From assembly GCF_000725125.1 (NCBI RefSeq), contig NZ_JFCB01000026.1, positions 1 through 64,000 of the forward strand: a stretch of DNA of 64,000 nt, given 5' to 3'. The notes below the pieces were generated by a model that saw nothing but the letters and a program-made list of their open reading frames with translations, had not been told where the DNA came from and searched no databases. This stretch comes from Streptomyces toyocaensis. Lineage in GTDB: Bacteria > Actinomycetota > Actinomycetes > Streptomycetales > Streptomycetaceae. Made by a program: the position numbers and the translations under genes. Positions 25,562 through 35,006 of the stretch are shown one piece after another. Positions within the stretch are counted from its first letter, which is position 1, and every line of letters begins with the position of its first letter.

Positions 25562-25817
25562 ACGTCAGCACCGAGGCCGGCCGGGGGTCCGGGGGTTGCC
25601 CCCCGGGACAGCACAGTCTCAACACCACGCAGGAGGCCGGGCGATGAACGTCAGCACCGAGTCCGGCCGGGGTCCGGGGTTGCCCCCCGGGACAGCACAG
25701 TCTCAACACCACGCAGGAGGCCGGGCGATGAACGTCAGCACCGAGTCCGGCCGGGGGTCCGGGGGTTGCCCCCCGGGACAGCACAGTCTCAACACCACGC
25801 AGGAGGCCGGGCGATGA
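25532..25817 (+). repeat. Tandem triplication of the tldD-tldE junction
   Basis: Three direct repeats of 86, 84 and 86 bases separate tldD from tldE. Each copies the last codons of tldD (encoding LNTTQEAGR), the GGAGG ribosome site, the ATGA overlap and about 50 bases holding a GTCCGGGGG/CCCCCCGGGAC hairpin. ATGs lie at 25558, 25644, 25728 and 25814 (the last is tldE). The first and third copies encode a 29-residue peptide ending LNTTQEAGR whose stop overlaps the next ATG; the two-base-shorter second copy reads through into the third, giving 57 residues. Coupled translation from tldD to tldE is therefore preserved step by step, while hairpins are added between the genes. Confidence 0.92.
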
Positions 25818-27208
25818 ACGCGCGTTCCAGCAAGCCGCACGAGATCGTCGAGCGCGCTCTCGCACTGTCCCGGGCCGACGGCTGTGTCGTGATCGCCGAC
25901 GAGGAGTCCACCGCCAATCTGCGCTGGGCCGGCAACGCGCTCACCACGAACGGTGTCACGCGCGGGCGCACGCTCACCGTGATCGCCACGGTGGACGGCG
26001 CTCAGGGCACGGCCTCCGGGGTGGTGTCCCGGTCCGCGGTGACGGTCGACGAACTGGAACCCCTGGTGCGGGCGGCCGAGGCCGCGGCGCGGGGAGCGGG
26101 TCCGGCGGAGGACGCGCAGCCGCTGGTCACGGGGGTGGAGCCGTCCGCCGACTTCACCGAGGCGCCCGCGGAGACCTCCTCCGCCGTGTTCGCCGACTTC
26201 GCACCGGCGCTGGGCGAGGCGTTCGCCCGCGCACGGGCCGGCGGGCGGGAGCTGTACGGCTTCGCCAACCACGAGCTGGTCTCCAGCTATCTCGGCACGT
26301 CGGCGGGGCTGCGGCTGCGGCACGACCAGCCGAACGGCACGCTGGAGCTGAACGCCAAGTCGCCCGACCGGACGCGGTCGGCCTGGGCGGGGCGGTCCAC
26401 GCGGGACTTCAAGGACGTCGACCCGGCGGAGCTCGACGCCGAGCTGGCCGTACGGCTGGGCTGGGCCGAGCGGCGTCTGGAGCTGCCCGCGGGCCGGTAC
26501 GAGACGCTGCTGCCGCCGACCGCGGTGGCGGATCTGCTGATCTACCAGCTGTGGTCGGCCTCCGGGCGGGACGCGGCCGAGGGGCGCACCGTGTTCTCCA
26601 GGCCGGGCGGCGGCACGCGGGTCGGCGAGAAGCTGGCCGACCTGCCGCTGACCCTGCGCAGCGATCCGGACGAGCCGGGTCTGGAGTCGGCACCGTTCGT
26701 GATCGCGCACTCCTCCGGCGGCGACCAGTCGGTCTTCGACAACGGGCTGCCGCTGAACGCCACCGAGTGGATCCGCGCGGGTGAGCTGGCGCACCTGACC
26801 ACCAGCCGGCACGGCGCCGGCCTCACCGGACTGCCCGTGGCCCCCGGGATCGACAACCTGATCCTGGACGGGGGCGAGGGCCGCTCGCTTCAGGAGATGG
26901 TCGCGGCCACCGAGCGGGGGCTGCTGCTGACCTGCCTGTGGTACATCCGCGAGGTCGACCCGGCGACGCTGCTGCTCACGGGGCTGACCCGGGACGGCGT
27001 CTACCTCGTCGAGAACGGCGAGGTCACCGGGGAGGTCAACAACTTCCGGTTCAACGAGTCGCCGGTGGACCTCCTCGGGCGGGCCACCGAGGCGGGGCGT
27101 ACGGAGAAGACCCTGCCCAGGGAGTGGGGCGACTGGTTCACCAGGGCGGCGATGCCCGCGCTGCGCATCCCCGATTTCAACATGAGCTCGGTCAGCCAGG
27201 GCGTATAA
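25814..27208 (+). CDS. tldE: TldD-related metalloprotease partner TldE/PmbA
   Basis: Non-zinc partner of TldD in the TldD/TldE protease. The 464-residue protein lacks HExxxH, as expected, and shows the PmbA-type pattern: an N-terminal half ([20 protein letters not shown]), [20 protein letters not shown] in the middle and the conserved C-terminal block [26 protein letters not shown]. The ATG at 25814 ([16 protein letters not shown]) lies immediately after the third junction repeat and overlaps its stop in ATGA. Longer in-frame extensions through the repeats are rejected as repeat-derived. Confidence 0.93.
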   Translation: MNARSSKPHEIVERALALSRADGCVVIADEESTANLRWAGNALTTNGVTRGRTLTVIATVDGAQGTASGVVSRSAVTVDELEPLVRAAEAAARGAGPAEDAQPLVTGVEPSADFTEAPAETSSAVFADFAPALGEAFARARAGGRELYGFANHELVSSYLGTSAGLRLRHDQPNGTLELNAKSPDRTRSAWAGRSTRDFKDVDPAELDAELAVRLGWAERRLELPAGRYETLLPPTAVADLLIYQLWSASGRDAAEGRTVFSRPGGGTRVGEKLADLPLTLRSDPDEPGLESAPFVIAHSSGGDQSVFDNGLPLNATEWIRAGELAHLTTSRHGAGLTGLPVAPGIDNLILDGGEGRSLQEMVAATERGLLLTCLWYIREVDPATLLLTGLTRDGVYLVENGEVTGEVNNFRFNESPVDLLGRATEAGRTEKTLPREWGDWFTRAAMPALRIPDFNMSSVSQGV

Positions 27209-27274
27209 CCTCGTAGGCGTTCGCTCCCGGCCCTCACCCGGCCGGCCGAAGATCATCAAGGAGACACGAGAACC

Positions 27275-28543
27275 GTGACGGACATCGTCGACGAGCTGAA
27301 GTGGCGTGGCGTGATCGCCCTGTCCACTGACGAGGACGCATTGCGCAAGGCGCTCGCGGACGGTCCCGTCACGTTCTATTGCGGTTTCGACCCGACCGCG
27401 GCCAGCCTGCACGTCGGCCACCTGGTGCAGGTCCTCACCATGCGCCGCCTCCAGCAGGCGGGCCTCCGCCCGCTGGCGCTGGTGGGTGGCGCGACGGGTC
27501 AGATCGGCGACCCGCGCCCGACGGCCGAGCGCACGCTGAACGACCCGGAGACGGTCGCGAACTGGGTGGCCCGGCTGCGCGCGCAGATCGAGCCCTTCCT
27601 GTCCTTCGAGGGCGACAACGCCGCGACGATGGTGAACAACCTCGACTGGACCGCCGGCATGTCGGCCATCGAGTTCCTGCGGGACATCGGCAAGCACTTC
27701 CGCGTCAACAAGATGCTGACGAAGGACTCGGTCGCGCGGCGCCTGGAGTCCGCCGAGGGCATCAGCTACACGGAGTTCAGCTACCAGCTGCTGCAGGGCA
27801 TGGACTTCCTGGAGCTGTACCGGCGCCACGGCTGCACGCTCCAGCAGGGCGGCAGCGACCAGTGGGGCAACCTCACGGCGGGCCTTGATCTGATTCACCG
27901 GCTCGAGCCGCACGCCGGCGTGCACGCGCTGGCGACCCCGCTGATGACCAAGGCGGACGGCACCAAGTTCGGCAAGACCGAGGGCGGCGCCGTCTGGCTC
28001 GACCCGGAGATGACGACGCCGTACGCGTTCTACCAGTTCTGGCTGAACGCGGACGACCGTGACATCTCGTCGTACATGCGGATCCTGTCCTTCAGGTCCC
28101 GCGAGGAGCTGGAGGAGCTGGAGAGGCAGACGCAGGAGCGTCCGCAGGCCCGGGCGGCGCAGCGGGCGCTGGCGGAGGAGCTGACGACGCTGGTGCACGG
28201 CGCCGGCCAGACGGCCGCCGTGATCGCCGCGTCGAGGGCCCTGTTCGGCCAGGGGGAGCTGGCGGAGCTGGACGACCGCACGCTGGCGGCCGCGCTGTCC
28301 GAGGTCCCGCACGTCAAGGTGGCCGAGCTCGGTCCGGTGGTCGACCTCTTCGCCGAGGTCGGCCTGGTGGCGAGCAAGTCGGCCGCGCGGCGCACGGTGA
28401 AGGAGGGCGGCGCCTACGTGAACAACGTCAAGGTCACCGCCGAGGACGCCGTCCCGGCCAAGGAGGACCTGCTGCACGGGCGGTGGCTCGTGCTGCGCCG
28501 GGGCAAGAAGAACCTGGCGGCGGTGGAGGTCACGGCCGGCTGA
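27275..28543 (+). CDS. tyrS: Tyrosyl-tRNA synthetase
   Basis: Class I synthetase charging tRNA-Tyr. The 422-residue TyrRS carries the HIGH motif as HVGH at 46-49 ([12 protein letters not shown]), the tyrosine-pocket GGSDQWGN and the KMSKS loop in the short TyrRS form KFGKT near residue 230. A C-terminal S4 RNA-binding domain (about 355-420) ends the chain. The GTG at 27275 has AAGGAGAC upstream. It follows tldE by 66 bases on the same strand. No T-box leader is visible there. Confidence 0.97.
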   Translation: MTDIVDELKWRGVIALSTDEDALRKALADGPVTFYCGFDPTAASLHVGHLVQVLTMRRLQQAGLRPLALVGGATGQIGDPRPTAERTLNDPETVANWVARLRAQIEPFLSFEGDNAATMVNNLDWTAGMSAIEFLRDIGKHFRVNKMLTKDSVARRLESAEGISYTEFSYQLLQGMDFLELYRRHGCTLQQGGSDQWGNLTAGLDLIHRLEPHAGVHALATPLMTKADGTKFGKTEGGAVWLDPEMTTPYAFYQFWLNADDRDISSYMRILSFRSREELEELERQTQERPQARAAQRALAEELTTLVHGAGQTAAVIAASRALFGQGELAELDDRTLAAALSEVPHVKVAELGPVVDLFAEVGLVASKSAARRTVKEGGAYVNNVKVTAEDAVPAKEDLLHGRWLVLRRGKKNLAAVEVTAG

Positions 28544-28545
28544 GC

Positions 28546-28600
28546 CGACGGCTTCGTCCAGGGGCGGTCTCCGGCGGGCGCGCCGGGGGCCGTCCCTTCG
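28546..28600. terminator. Compound hairpin after tyrS
   Basis: Nested inverted repeats CCGACG..CGTCGG, GGGGCGG..CCGTCCC and CTCCGGCG..CGCCGGGG lie between tyrS and the convergent small membrane gene, suiting bidirectional termination. Confidence 0.7.
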
Positions 28601-28605
28601 TCGGG

Positions 28606-28890
28606 TCAGGCCCGCTGTCCCTCGGTCTTCCGCCGCTTCATGGAGGTGTACAGCGCGTCCACGAGGAAGACGATGACGATCGCCGCACCCAGCTGGAAGG
28701 CGTGCCGGCCCCAGTCGAAGCCGGGGGTCTCCTCGATCCCGAGACCCCCCGCCATCGCGTTGCCGATGACGGCGCCGATCATGCCGCAGATGGTGGCCAG
28801 CCACAGCGGGATGTGCTGCTTTCCGGGGATCACCAGCTTGGCGATCAGGCCGAGCACGAATCCCACGATGATCGCCCACAACCAGCCCAT
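28606..28890 (-). CDS. GlsB/YeaQ/YmgE-family small membrane protein
   Basis: A 94-residue stress-associated membrane protein of the transglycosylase-associated family. It begins MGWLWAIIVGFVLGLIAKLV, then has the family's GxxxG-rich helix (ICGMIGAVIGNAMAGGLG) and a third hydrophobic stretch (AAIVIVFLVDALY). The ATG at 28890 is preceded by GGAGGAGG. The name transglycosylase-associated is historical; no enzymatic role is known. Monocistronic by position. Confidence 0.9.
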   Translation of the reverse strand: MGWLWAIIVGFVLGLIAKLVIPGKQHIPLWLATICGMIGAVIGNAMAGGLGIEETPGFDWGRHAFQLGAAIVIVFLVDALYTSMKRRKTEGQRA

Positions 28891-29132
28891 GGATGCCTCC
28901 TCCAACGACGTGACGCGAGCATTACGGCCAGTGTCGGGTGAGATCCTCAGCGCCGCATGTCGGCACGGCCCGCACGCTACGGCGCAGGCCGTGCGGCCGG
29001 GACGGGGCCGACCCGGGCTCGTGACCCGCGCGGGGGCGGCGTACCGTGGACCTGTCCGGGCCCGGGGTCCCCGACCGGGTCGCGGGACGGTCAGCGGGCG
29101 GAGAGTCCGATGCGGTCGGGTGGTGGAATGTG

Positions 29133-29528
29133 ATGCGGAAGCACCAGGACAGTGGTGGCGGCCAGGTTTTCCGGATCACCGGTGCCCGGGCGGGCCTCCA
29201 GGAGGACGTACGGGGGCGGCAGCGCCGTTATGTGATCTCGATGACCGTCCGCACGATCTCGGTCATCCTCGCGGTGACGCTGTGGAACGTGGAACAGCAT
29301 GTCGCGATCGTGGCGCTGGTGCTCGGGGCGGTCCTGCCGTACGTCGCGGTGGTGATCGCCAACGCCGGGCGGGAGAACGCGCCGTCGCTGCCCTCGACCT
29401 TCGTGACGACGACGAAGCCGATGATCGCACCACCGCGGACGCAGGACGGTTCCGCGGAAGCCGATGCGGAGGACGCGCCGTCGGAGCACGTGCCGAGCGC
29501 ACGAACGGAGCGGCCCGAGCGGCCGTGA
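29133..29528 (+). CDS. DUF3099 membrane protein
   Basis: A 131-residue actinobacterial DUF3099 protein with two membrane helices (YVISMTVRTISVILAVTLW and VAIVALVLGAVLPYVAVVIAN) preceded by VFRITGARAGLQEDVRGRQRRY, the DUF3099 core, and followed by an acidic disordered tail. The ATG at 29133 is preferred because it starts the conserved region; earlier in-frame starts add unrelated sequence. Function unknown. Confidence 0.85.
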   Translation: MRKHQDSGGGQVFRITGARAGLQEDVRGRQRRYVISMTVRTISVILAVTLWNVEQHVAIVALVLGAVLPYVAVVIANAGRENAPSLPSTFVTTTKPMIAPPRTQDGSAEADAEDAPSEHVPSARTERPERP

Positions 29529-29644
29529 AGATCGGGGCGTGAGGGGGAAACGGCGTCAAGCGGAAGACACTTATCCGCCAAGCTCAAGAAAACCTCAGAT
29601 CAATCATGTGCTTCCGGTGCCGGGGGCGGGGCGCCCGTGACATA

Positions 29645-29728
29645 CTTCGTACGCGCTCCGCATCCCCCGTCGGAGCGACGGACCGACGCCGGGCAGCTCC
29701 CCCCGTGGCTGCTCGGCGTCGCCTTTTC
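29645..29728 (+). ncRNA. Candidate small RNA or attenuated leader ending in a terminator
   Basis: Two stacked hairpins lie in the 245-base gap before the next gene: GCTCCG..CGGAGC near 29655-29676, then GACGCCGGGCAGC (29685-29697) with GCTGCTCGGCGTC (29708-29720) followed by GCCTTTT. CATACT at about 29641-29646 could be a -10 box but lacks a good -35. The terminator is strong, yet no believable protein gene precedes it closely, so a short RNA is possible. It could equally be the terminator of the DUF3099 gene. Confidence 0.35.
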
Positions 29729-29773
29729 CCCGGCCCCTCGTACTGCGCCGATCGGGTTAGGGTCGGCGGTGTG

Positions 29774-29998
29774 ATGACGCCCGGTCCCGAGACCCCGATC
29801 TGTTCCGCCAAGGGCTGCCGTGCCGCTGCCGCCTGGGTGCTGGCGTGGAACAACCCGAAGCTGCACACGCCCGACCGCCGCAAGACGTGGCTCGCCTGCG
29901 AGGAACACCGCGAGCACCTGTCGCAGTTCCTGGGCGTGCGGGGGTTCCTGAAGGACGTCGTCCCGTTCGCGGAGTGGGAGGCCCCCGAAGGGGGCTAG
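29774..29998 (+). CDS. Small Cys/His protein of unknown function
   Basis: A 74-residue protein with a possible metal site: CSAKGC near residue 10 and ACEEHREH near residue 45. The middle contains AWVLAWNNPKLHT. The ATG at 29774 follows a GTG (29771); TAGGGT about ten bases upstream suggests a leaderless or nearly leaderless message. Conserved in Streptomyces next to moaA as I remember. Function is unknown; a zinc-binding role is inferred from the residues only. Confidence 0.72.
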   Translation: MTPGPETPICSAKGCRAAAAWVLAWNNPKLHTPDRRKTWLACEEHREHLSQFLGVRGFLKDVVPFAEWEAPEGG

Positions 29999-30018
29999 TC
30001 CCCCCTCGTCCGGTCCGC

Positions 30019-31008
30019 TCAGCCGCCGATGGCCGACATGGGGCGGTCCGGCTGGACGAAGGACGGGTCGTCCAGGCCCGCGCCCGCCTTCTTGCCCCAC
30101 ATGGCGCGTTTCCAGATGCGGGCGATCTCCTCGTCCGGGGCGCCGGAGCGCAGGGCGGCGCGCAGGTCCGTCTCCTCGGTGGCGAACAGGCACGTGCGTA
30201 CCTGTCCGTCGGCGGTGAGGCGGGTGCGGTCGCAGGCGGCGCAGAAGGGGCGGGTGACGGAGGCGATCACACCGACCCGGTGCGGGCCGCCGTCGACCAG
30301 CCAGCGCTCGGCCGGTGCGGAGCCGCGCGCCTCGTCGCCCTCGGGGGTCAGTTCGAAGCGGGTGCGCAGGGAGGCCAGGATGTCCCCTGCGGTGATCATG
30401 CCGTCGCGCTTCCAGCCGTGCTGGGCGTCCAGGGGCATCTGCTCGATGAAACGCAGCTCGTAGTCGTGCTCCACGGCCCAGGCGAGGAGGTCGGGGGCCT
30501 CGTCGTCGTTGAGCCCCGGCATCAGGACGGTGTTGACCTTCACCGGGGTCAGGCCGGCCTCGCGGGCCGCGTGGAGGCCGTCGATGACGTCCCGGTGGCG
30601 GTCGCGGCGGGTGAGGGTCTTGAAGACGTCGGGACGCAGCGTGTCCAGGGAGACGTTGACCCGGTCCAGGCCGGCCGCCTTCAGGGCGGCCGCGGTGCGC
30701 CGCAGGCCGATGCCGTTGGTGGTGAGGGACGTCTGCGGGCGGGGTTCCAGCGCGGCGACCCGCTCGACGATGCCGACGAGCCCTGGGCGGAGCAGGGGCT
30801 CGCCGCCGGTGAAGCGGACCTCCTCGATGCCGAGGGAGGTGACGGCGATGGCGACGAGGCGGACGATCTCGTCGTCGGTCAGCAGGTCCGGTTTGGCCAG
30901 CCACTGCAGCCCCTCCTCGGGCATGCAGTACGTGCAGCGCAGATTGCACCGGTCGGTCAGCGAGACCCTCAGGTCGGTGGCCACTCGGCCGTAGGTGTCG
31001 ATGAGCAC
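30019..31008 (-). CDS. moaA: GTP 3',8-cyclase MoaA
   Basis: Radical SAM enzyme for the first step of molybdenum cofactor synthesis. The 329-residue protein has the N-terminal cluster motif in DRCNLRCTYCMPE, GGEPLLRPG for SAM binding, the second iron-sulfur cluster cysteines in FCAACDRTRLTADGQVRTCLF, and the C-terminal GG pair needed for activity. The start is GTG at 31008 (codons GTG CTC ATC GAC). It is not clustered with other moa genes in this window. Confidence 0.97.
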   Translation of the reverse strand: MLIDTYGRVATDLRVSLTDRCNLRCTYCMPEEGLQWLAKPDLLTDDEIVRLVAIAVTSLGIEEVRFTGGEPLLRPGLVGIVERVAALEPRPQTSLTTNGIGLRRTAAALKAAGLDRVNVSLDTLRPDVFKTLTRRDRHRDVIDGLHAAREAGLTPVKVNTVLMPGLNDDEAPDLLAWAVEHDYELRFIEQMPLDAQHGWKRDGMITAGDILASLRTRFELTPEGDEARGSAPAERWLVDGGPHRVGVIASVTRPFCAACDRTRLTADGQVRTCLFATEETDLRAALRSGAPDEEIARIWKRAMWGKKAGAGLDDPSFVQPDRPMSAIGG

Positions 31009-31105
31009 GTGGGCCCCCTCCCTCGACGCGGATCACTTCTCTTCCCGTACCCGCGAGCCTACGTGACACCACCGACAACCCACATCGACCCGATGGGACG
31101 AGATG

Positions 31106-31160
31106 CCGGAGGGCCGCGTCGCACGGACCTACGGGGGGTCCCGGCGACGCGGCCGTCCGG
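31106..31160 (-). terminator. Terminator downstream of the symporter gene
   Basis: CCGGAGGGCCGCGTCGC (31106-31122) and GCGACGCGGCCGTCCGG (31144-31160) form a 17-base stem with one mismatch just after the minus-strand symporter stop at 31170. Confidence 0.78.
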
Positions 31161-31169
31161 AGGGGTGGA

Positions 31170-32798
31170 TCAGTGGGCGCCGGTGCCGGTCAGCGACCGG
31201 ACCTCCAGCTCCGCGTACTTCTTGGCGTCCGGCTCCTCCTTGGACAGGACGGTGCCGAGCCAGCCCATCAGGAAGCCGAACGGGATCGAGATGATGCCGG
31301 GGTTCTTCAGCGGGAACCAGGCGAAGTCGACGTCCGGGAACATCGCCTTGGGATCGCCGGAGACCACGGGCGAGAAGAGCACCAGGCCGACGGCCACGAT
31401 GAGACCGCCGTAGATCGACCACAGGGCGCCCTGGGTGGTGAACCGCTTCCAGAACAGGCTGTAGAGGATGGTCGGCAGGTTCGCCGAGGCGGCGACCGCG
31501 AAGGCCAGCGCGACCAGGCCGGCCACGTTCAGGTCACGGGCGAGGGCGCCGAGCGCGATGGAGACCACACCGATGAGGACGGTCGCCCAGCGGGCCGCCC
31601 GCATCTCCTCCTTCTCCGTGGCCTTCCCCTTGCGGATGACGTTGGCGTAGATGTCGTGCGCGAAGGAGGACGACGACGCGAGGGTGAGGCCGGCGACCAC
31701 GGCGAGGATGGTCGCGAAGGCGACCGCCGAGATGGTGGCGAGCAGGATCGCGCCCCAGGCCGAGTCGACGCCGCCGAGGTGCAGGGCGAGCAGCGGGGCG
31801 GCCGTGTTCCCGGACGGGTTGGACGCGATGATCTCCTCCTGGGAGATCAGCGCGGCGGCGCCGAAACCGAGGGCGATGGTCATCAGGTAGAAACCGCCGA
31901 TGATGCCGATGGCCCAGTTCACGGACTTACGGGCGGCCTTGGCGTTGGGCACCGTGTAGAAGCGGATCAGGATGTGCGGCAGACCGGCGGTGCCGAGCAC
32001 CAGGGCGATGCCGAGGGAGATGAAGTCCAGCTTGGTGGTGCCGTCGGCGCCGTACTGCAGGCCGGGCTCGAGGAAGGCCTCGCCCTTGCCGCTGTTCTCG
32101 GCGGCGCTGCCCAGCAGGTCCGAGATGTTGAAGTTGAACTTCAGCAGCACCAGGAAGGTGATGAGGATCGTGCCGCCGATGAGCAGCACGGCCTTGACCA
32201 TCTGGACCCAGGTGGTGCCCTTCATACCGCCGATGGAGACGTACACGATCATCAGGACACCGACGAGCGCGACGATGAGGATCTTGCCGGCGTCGGAGGT
32301 GATGCCGAGCAGCAGCGAGACGAGGACGCCCGCGCCCGCCATCTGGGCCAGCAGGTAGAAGATCGACACGACGATGGTGGAGGTGCCGGCCGCGGTGCGC
32401 ACGGGGCGCTGGCGCATGCGGTAGGCCAGGACGTCGCCCATCGTGTAGCGGCCGGAGTTGCGCAGGGGCTCGGCGACCAGGAGGAGGGCGACCAGCCAGG
32501 CGACCAGGAAGCCGATGGAGTAGAGGAAGCCGTCGTAGCCGAAGAGGGCGATGGCGCCCGCGATGCCGAGGAAGGACGCGGCCGACATGTAGTCGCCGGA
32601 GACCGCGAGTCCGTTCTGGAAGGCGCTGAACTGGCGTCCGCCGGCGTAGAAGTCGGCGGCGTCCTTGGTCTGCCGGCCCGCCCAGATGGTGATGCCGAGG
32701 GTGGCGAGGACGAACAGCGCGAACAGCGCGATGATCAGCGTGCGGTGTTCGCTCGCCTCGTTCGCGGCGAGGGTGACGTGGGTGATCGAGGGGCTCAT
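31170..32798 (-). CDS. Cation/acetate symporter (ActP-like, SSS family)
   Basis: A 542-residue sodium:solute symporter with about thirteen helices. The ActP-like signature ADFYAGGRQFSAFQNGLAVSGDYMSAASFLG is at about 50-80, with GTTWVQMVKA and FVLGTAGLPHILIRFYTV-type blocks after it. Acetate or other short monocarboxylates are the expected substrates. The ATG at 32798 overlaps the DUF485 stop in ATGA (32795-32798), the standard pairing for this family (YjcH-ActP in E. coli). Confidence 0.93.
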   Translation of the reverse strand: MSPSITHVTLAANEASEHRTLIIALFALFVLATLGITIWAGRQTKDAADFYAGGRQFSAFQNGLAVSGDYMSAASFLGIAGAIALFGYDGFLYSIGFLVAWLVALLLVAEPLRNSGRYTMGDVLAYRMRQRPVRTAAGTSTIVVSIFYLLAQMAGAGVLVSLLLGITSDAGKILIVALVGVLMIVYVSIGGMKGTTWVQMVKAVLLIGGTILITFLVLLKFNFNISDLLGSAAENSGKGEAFLEPGLQYGADGTTKLDFISLGIALVLGTAGLPHILIRFYTVPNAKAARKSVNWAIGIIGGFYLMTIALGFGAAALISQEEIIASNPSGNTAAPLLALHLGGVDSAWGAILLATISAVAFATILAVVAGLTLASSSSFAHDIYANVIRKGKATEKEEMRAARWATVLIGVVSIALGALARDLNVAGLVALAFAVAASANLPTILYSLFWKRFTTQGALWSIYGGLIVAVGLVLFSPVVSGDPKAMFPDVDFAWFPLKNPGIISIPFGFLMGWLGTVLSKEEPDAKKYAELEVRSLTGTGAH

Positions 32799-33151
32799 GC
32801 GCCACCCTCCATACGGGACTTGATGGCCTCGGCCTTGGGGTCGAGCTTGGCGGCGGCGTGCCGGGAGTACCACCAGGCGATGAGGAACGTGGTGATGAAC
32901 TGGAGGACGCCGAAGACGAAGGCGACGTTGATGTTGCCGAACAGCTTGGTGCCCATGAAGCCGCCCGCGTAGTTCGAGAGCAGGACGTACAGCAGGTACC
33001 AGATGATGAAGGCGACGGTCAGTGGGAAGGCGAAGGAGCGGTAGGAGCGGCGCAGTTCACCGAACTCAGCGCTCTCCTGCACCTCGGTGAACTCCTCGGG
33101 GGTGGGGAGTTTGTGTTGTTCTGTCGAGGGGGGCGGTGCTTCGGCGGCCAC
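32795..33151 (-). CDS. DUF485 membrane protein (YjcH-like)
   Basis: A 118-residue DUF485 protein with two helices (FPLTVAFIIWYLLYVLLSNYA and FVFGVLQFITTFLIAWWYS) after a Pro/Glu-rich start. The GTG at 33151 has GAGGAG seven bases upstream; longer frames upstream lack support. It is the first gene of the pair and overlaps the symporter start, suggesting that it assembles with the symporter. The 266 bases upstream are shared with the divergent subtilase. Confidence 0.9.
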   Translation of the reverse strand: MAAEAPPPSTEQHKLPTPEEFTEVQESAEFGELRRSYRSFAFPLTVAFIIWYLLYVLLSNYAGGFMGTKLFGNINVAFVFGVLQFITTFLIAWWYSRHAAAKLDPKAEAIKSRMEGGA

Positions 33152-33417
33152 GGGGTCTCCTCGCGGTGCGATCGGGGTCGGGCGGGGACGAAAGGCGAGT
33201 GTCCTCGCGCTTCCTGCCCAAGGGCACGGCGCCACGCGAGGACCGGTTCAACCGCCGGCGGTTCTTTTCCCGGGCCGTTTTCCGAAGTCGTTGCCGCAAA
33301 TGATTGCTGGCCAGCGAGCGCGCGGGATAGCTTCGCCCTGCACCACCCCGTCATGTACCTGCCCGGGCGCCACCTGTGTCTCGGGCCGGTTCCGTTTCCG
33401 GATGATGTGGAGACCCC

Positions 33418-34947
33418 ATGGCTCATCTGCGTTCCAGACGCCGGCTCGCCCTCGCCGTACCCGTCGCTCTGTCCCTGACCGCCTCGCTCGGCTTCCTGCC
33501 TGCAGCGGCCTCGGCGGCCCCCCAGACGGTGTCGGCCGAGCAGGCGGCGGACGCGCCCACGCTGGCGTACGTCGTCAACACCGACGTGGACCGCCGCACG
33601 ATCGCCTCGGTGAAGCGGGCGATCGCCGCGGCCGGCGGGACCGTCGTGGTCTCGTACGACACGATCGGTGTGATCGTCGTCCACTCGGCGAACCCCGGCT
33701 TCGGCGCGGAGATCCGCGAGGCGCGCGGCGTCGTGTCGGCCGGCGCCACCCGCACCGCGCCGCTGACGCCTGCGGGGACGACGGACGAGGGCGCCGCCGA
33801 CTACGTGACGGCCGCCGAGGCCGCGCGGACGGAGGCCGTCTCCGCGCAGACCCCCGGCAGCGAGCCGCTCGAGGCCGACCAGTGGGACCTGCGGGCCATA
33901 GGCGCGGACGAGGCCGCGAAGATCAACCCGGGCAGCGACAAGGTGACGGTCGCCGTGATCGACACCGGCGTCGACGACACCCACCCGGACCTCGCCCCGA
34001 ACTTCTCCGCGTCCCAGTCGGCCAACTGCGTCGGCGGCAAGGCGGACACCAGTGAGGGCGCGTGGCGGCCGTACACCGACGAGGACTACCACGGCACCCA
34101 TGTGGCCGGTGAGATCGCCGCGGCCCGCAACGGCATCGGCGTCGCCGGTGTCGCGCCCGGCGTGAAGGTGTCCGGCATCAAGGTCAGCGACCCGGACAAC
34201 GGCCTGTTCTACCCGGAGAACGTCGTCTGCGCGTTCGTGTTCGCCGCCGACCACGGCGTGGAGATCACGAACAACAGCTACTACGTGGACCCGTGGCTGT
34301 ACAACTGCATGGACGACCCGGACCAGAAGGCGATCGTCGACGCGGTCAACCGGGCCCAGCTCTACGCGCAGCGCAAGGGCACCCTGCACCTCGCCTCGGC
34401 CGGCAACTCCAATCACGACCTGGCCTCGGACGCCATCGTCGACGACTCCAGCCCCGACGACTCCACGCCGGTGACGCGGACCATCGACCCGCACGAGTGC
34501 TTCGACGTGCCGACCCAGCTGCCGGGCATCGTCACGGTGAGCGCGACGGGTGTGAACAACCTCAAGTCGTACTACTCCACGTACGGCAAGGGCGTCGTCG
34601 ACGTCGCGGCGCCGGGCGGCGACCGCAAGTACCAGATTCCGGACACCCCGTCGCAGAACGGCCGCATCCTGTCCACCATGCCGAACGGCGAGTACGGCTT
34701 CCTGCAGGGCACCTCGATGGCCTCGCCGCACGCCGCCGGTGTCGCCGCGCTGCTGAAGTCCAAGCACCCGTGGGCCTCCCCCGCGGTGCTGCAGACGCTG
34801 CTCAAGGCGCAGGCGAACAACCCGGGCTGCCCGGAGTCCTACGACCAGGACGGTGACGGCACGCAGGACGCGACATGCGAGGGCGGCGACCGGGTCAACG
34901 GTTTCTACGGCTTCGGCATCGTCGACGCGCTGCGCGCCGTCAAGTGA
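33418..34947 (+). CDS. Secreted subtilisin-like serine protease (S8), copy 1
   Basis: A 509-residue secreted protease. Signal peptide with Arg-rich start and cleavage after ASA near residue 37; an I9-like prodomain follows (about 45-140). Catalytic triad: Asp in AVIDTGVDDTHPD near 181, His in YHGTHVAG near 225, Ser in GTSMASPHAAG near 433. A TVVSYDTIGVIVVHS prodomain block is shared with the next gene. The ATG at 33418 begins MAHLRSRRRLALA. Adjacent copy 2 is clearly homologous throughout, so this is a tandem duplication. Confidence 0.94.
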   Translation: MAHLRSRRRLALAVPVALSLTASLGFLPAAASAAPQTVSAEQAADAPTLAYVVNTDVDRRTIASVKRAIAAAGGTVVVSYDTIGVIVVHSANPGFGAEIREARGVVSAGATRTAPLTPAGTTDEGAADYVTAAEAARTEAVSAQTPGSEPLEADQWDLRAIGADEAAKINPGSDKVTVAVIDTGVDDTHPDLAPNFSASQSANCVGGKADTSEGAWRPYTDEDYHGTHVAGEIAAARNGIGVAGVAPGVKVSGIKVSDPDNGLFYPENVVCAFVFAADHGVEITNNSYYVDPWLYNCMDDPDQKAIVDAVNRAQLYAQRKGTLHLASAGNSNHDLASDAIVDDSSPDDSTPVTRTIDPHECFDVPTQLPGIVTVSATGVNNLKSYYSTYGKGVVDVAAPGGDRKYQIPDTPSQNGRILSTMPNGEYGFLQGTSMASPHAAGVAALLKSKHPWASPAVLQTLLKAQANNPGCPESYDQDGDGTQDATCEGGDRVNGFYGFGIVDALRAVK

Positions 34948-35006
34948 GCCCGTGGTCCCGTGCTCCGCGCACGTCCGCCCGCACCCGTGAACGAACTGGA
35001 GACTTC

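Noticed and set aside
25532-25817. CRISPR array
   Set aside because: The 84-86-base units abut directly without spacers and encode a copied gene junction.
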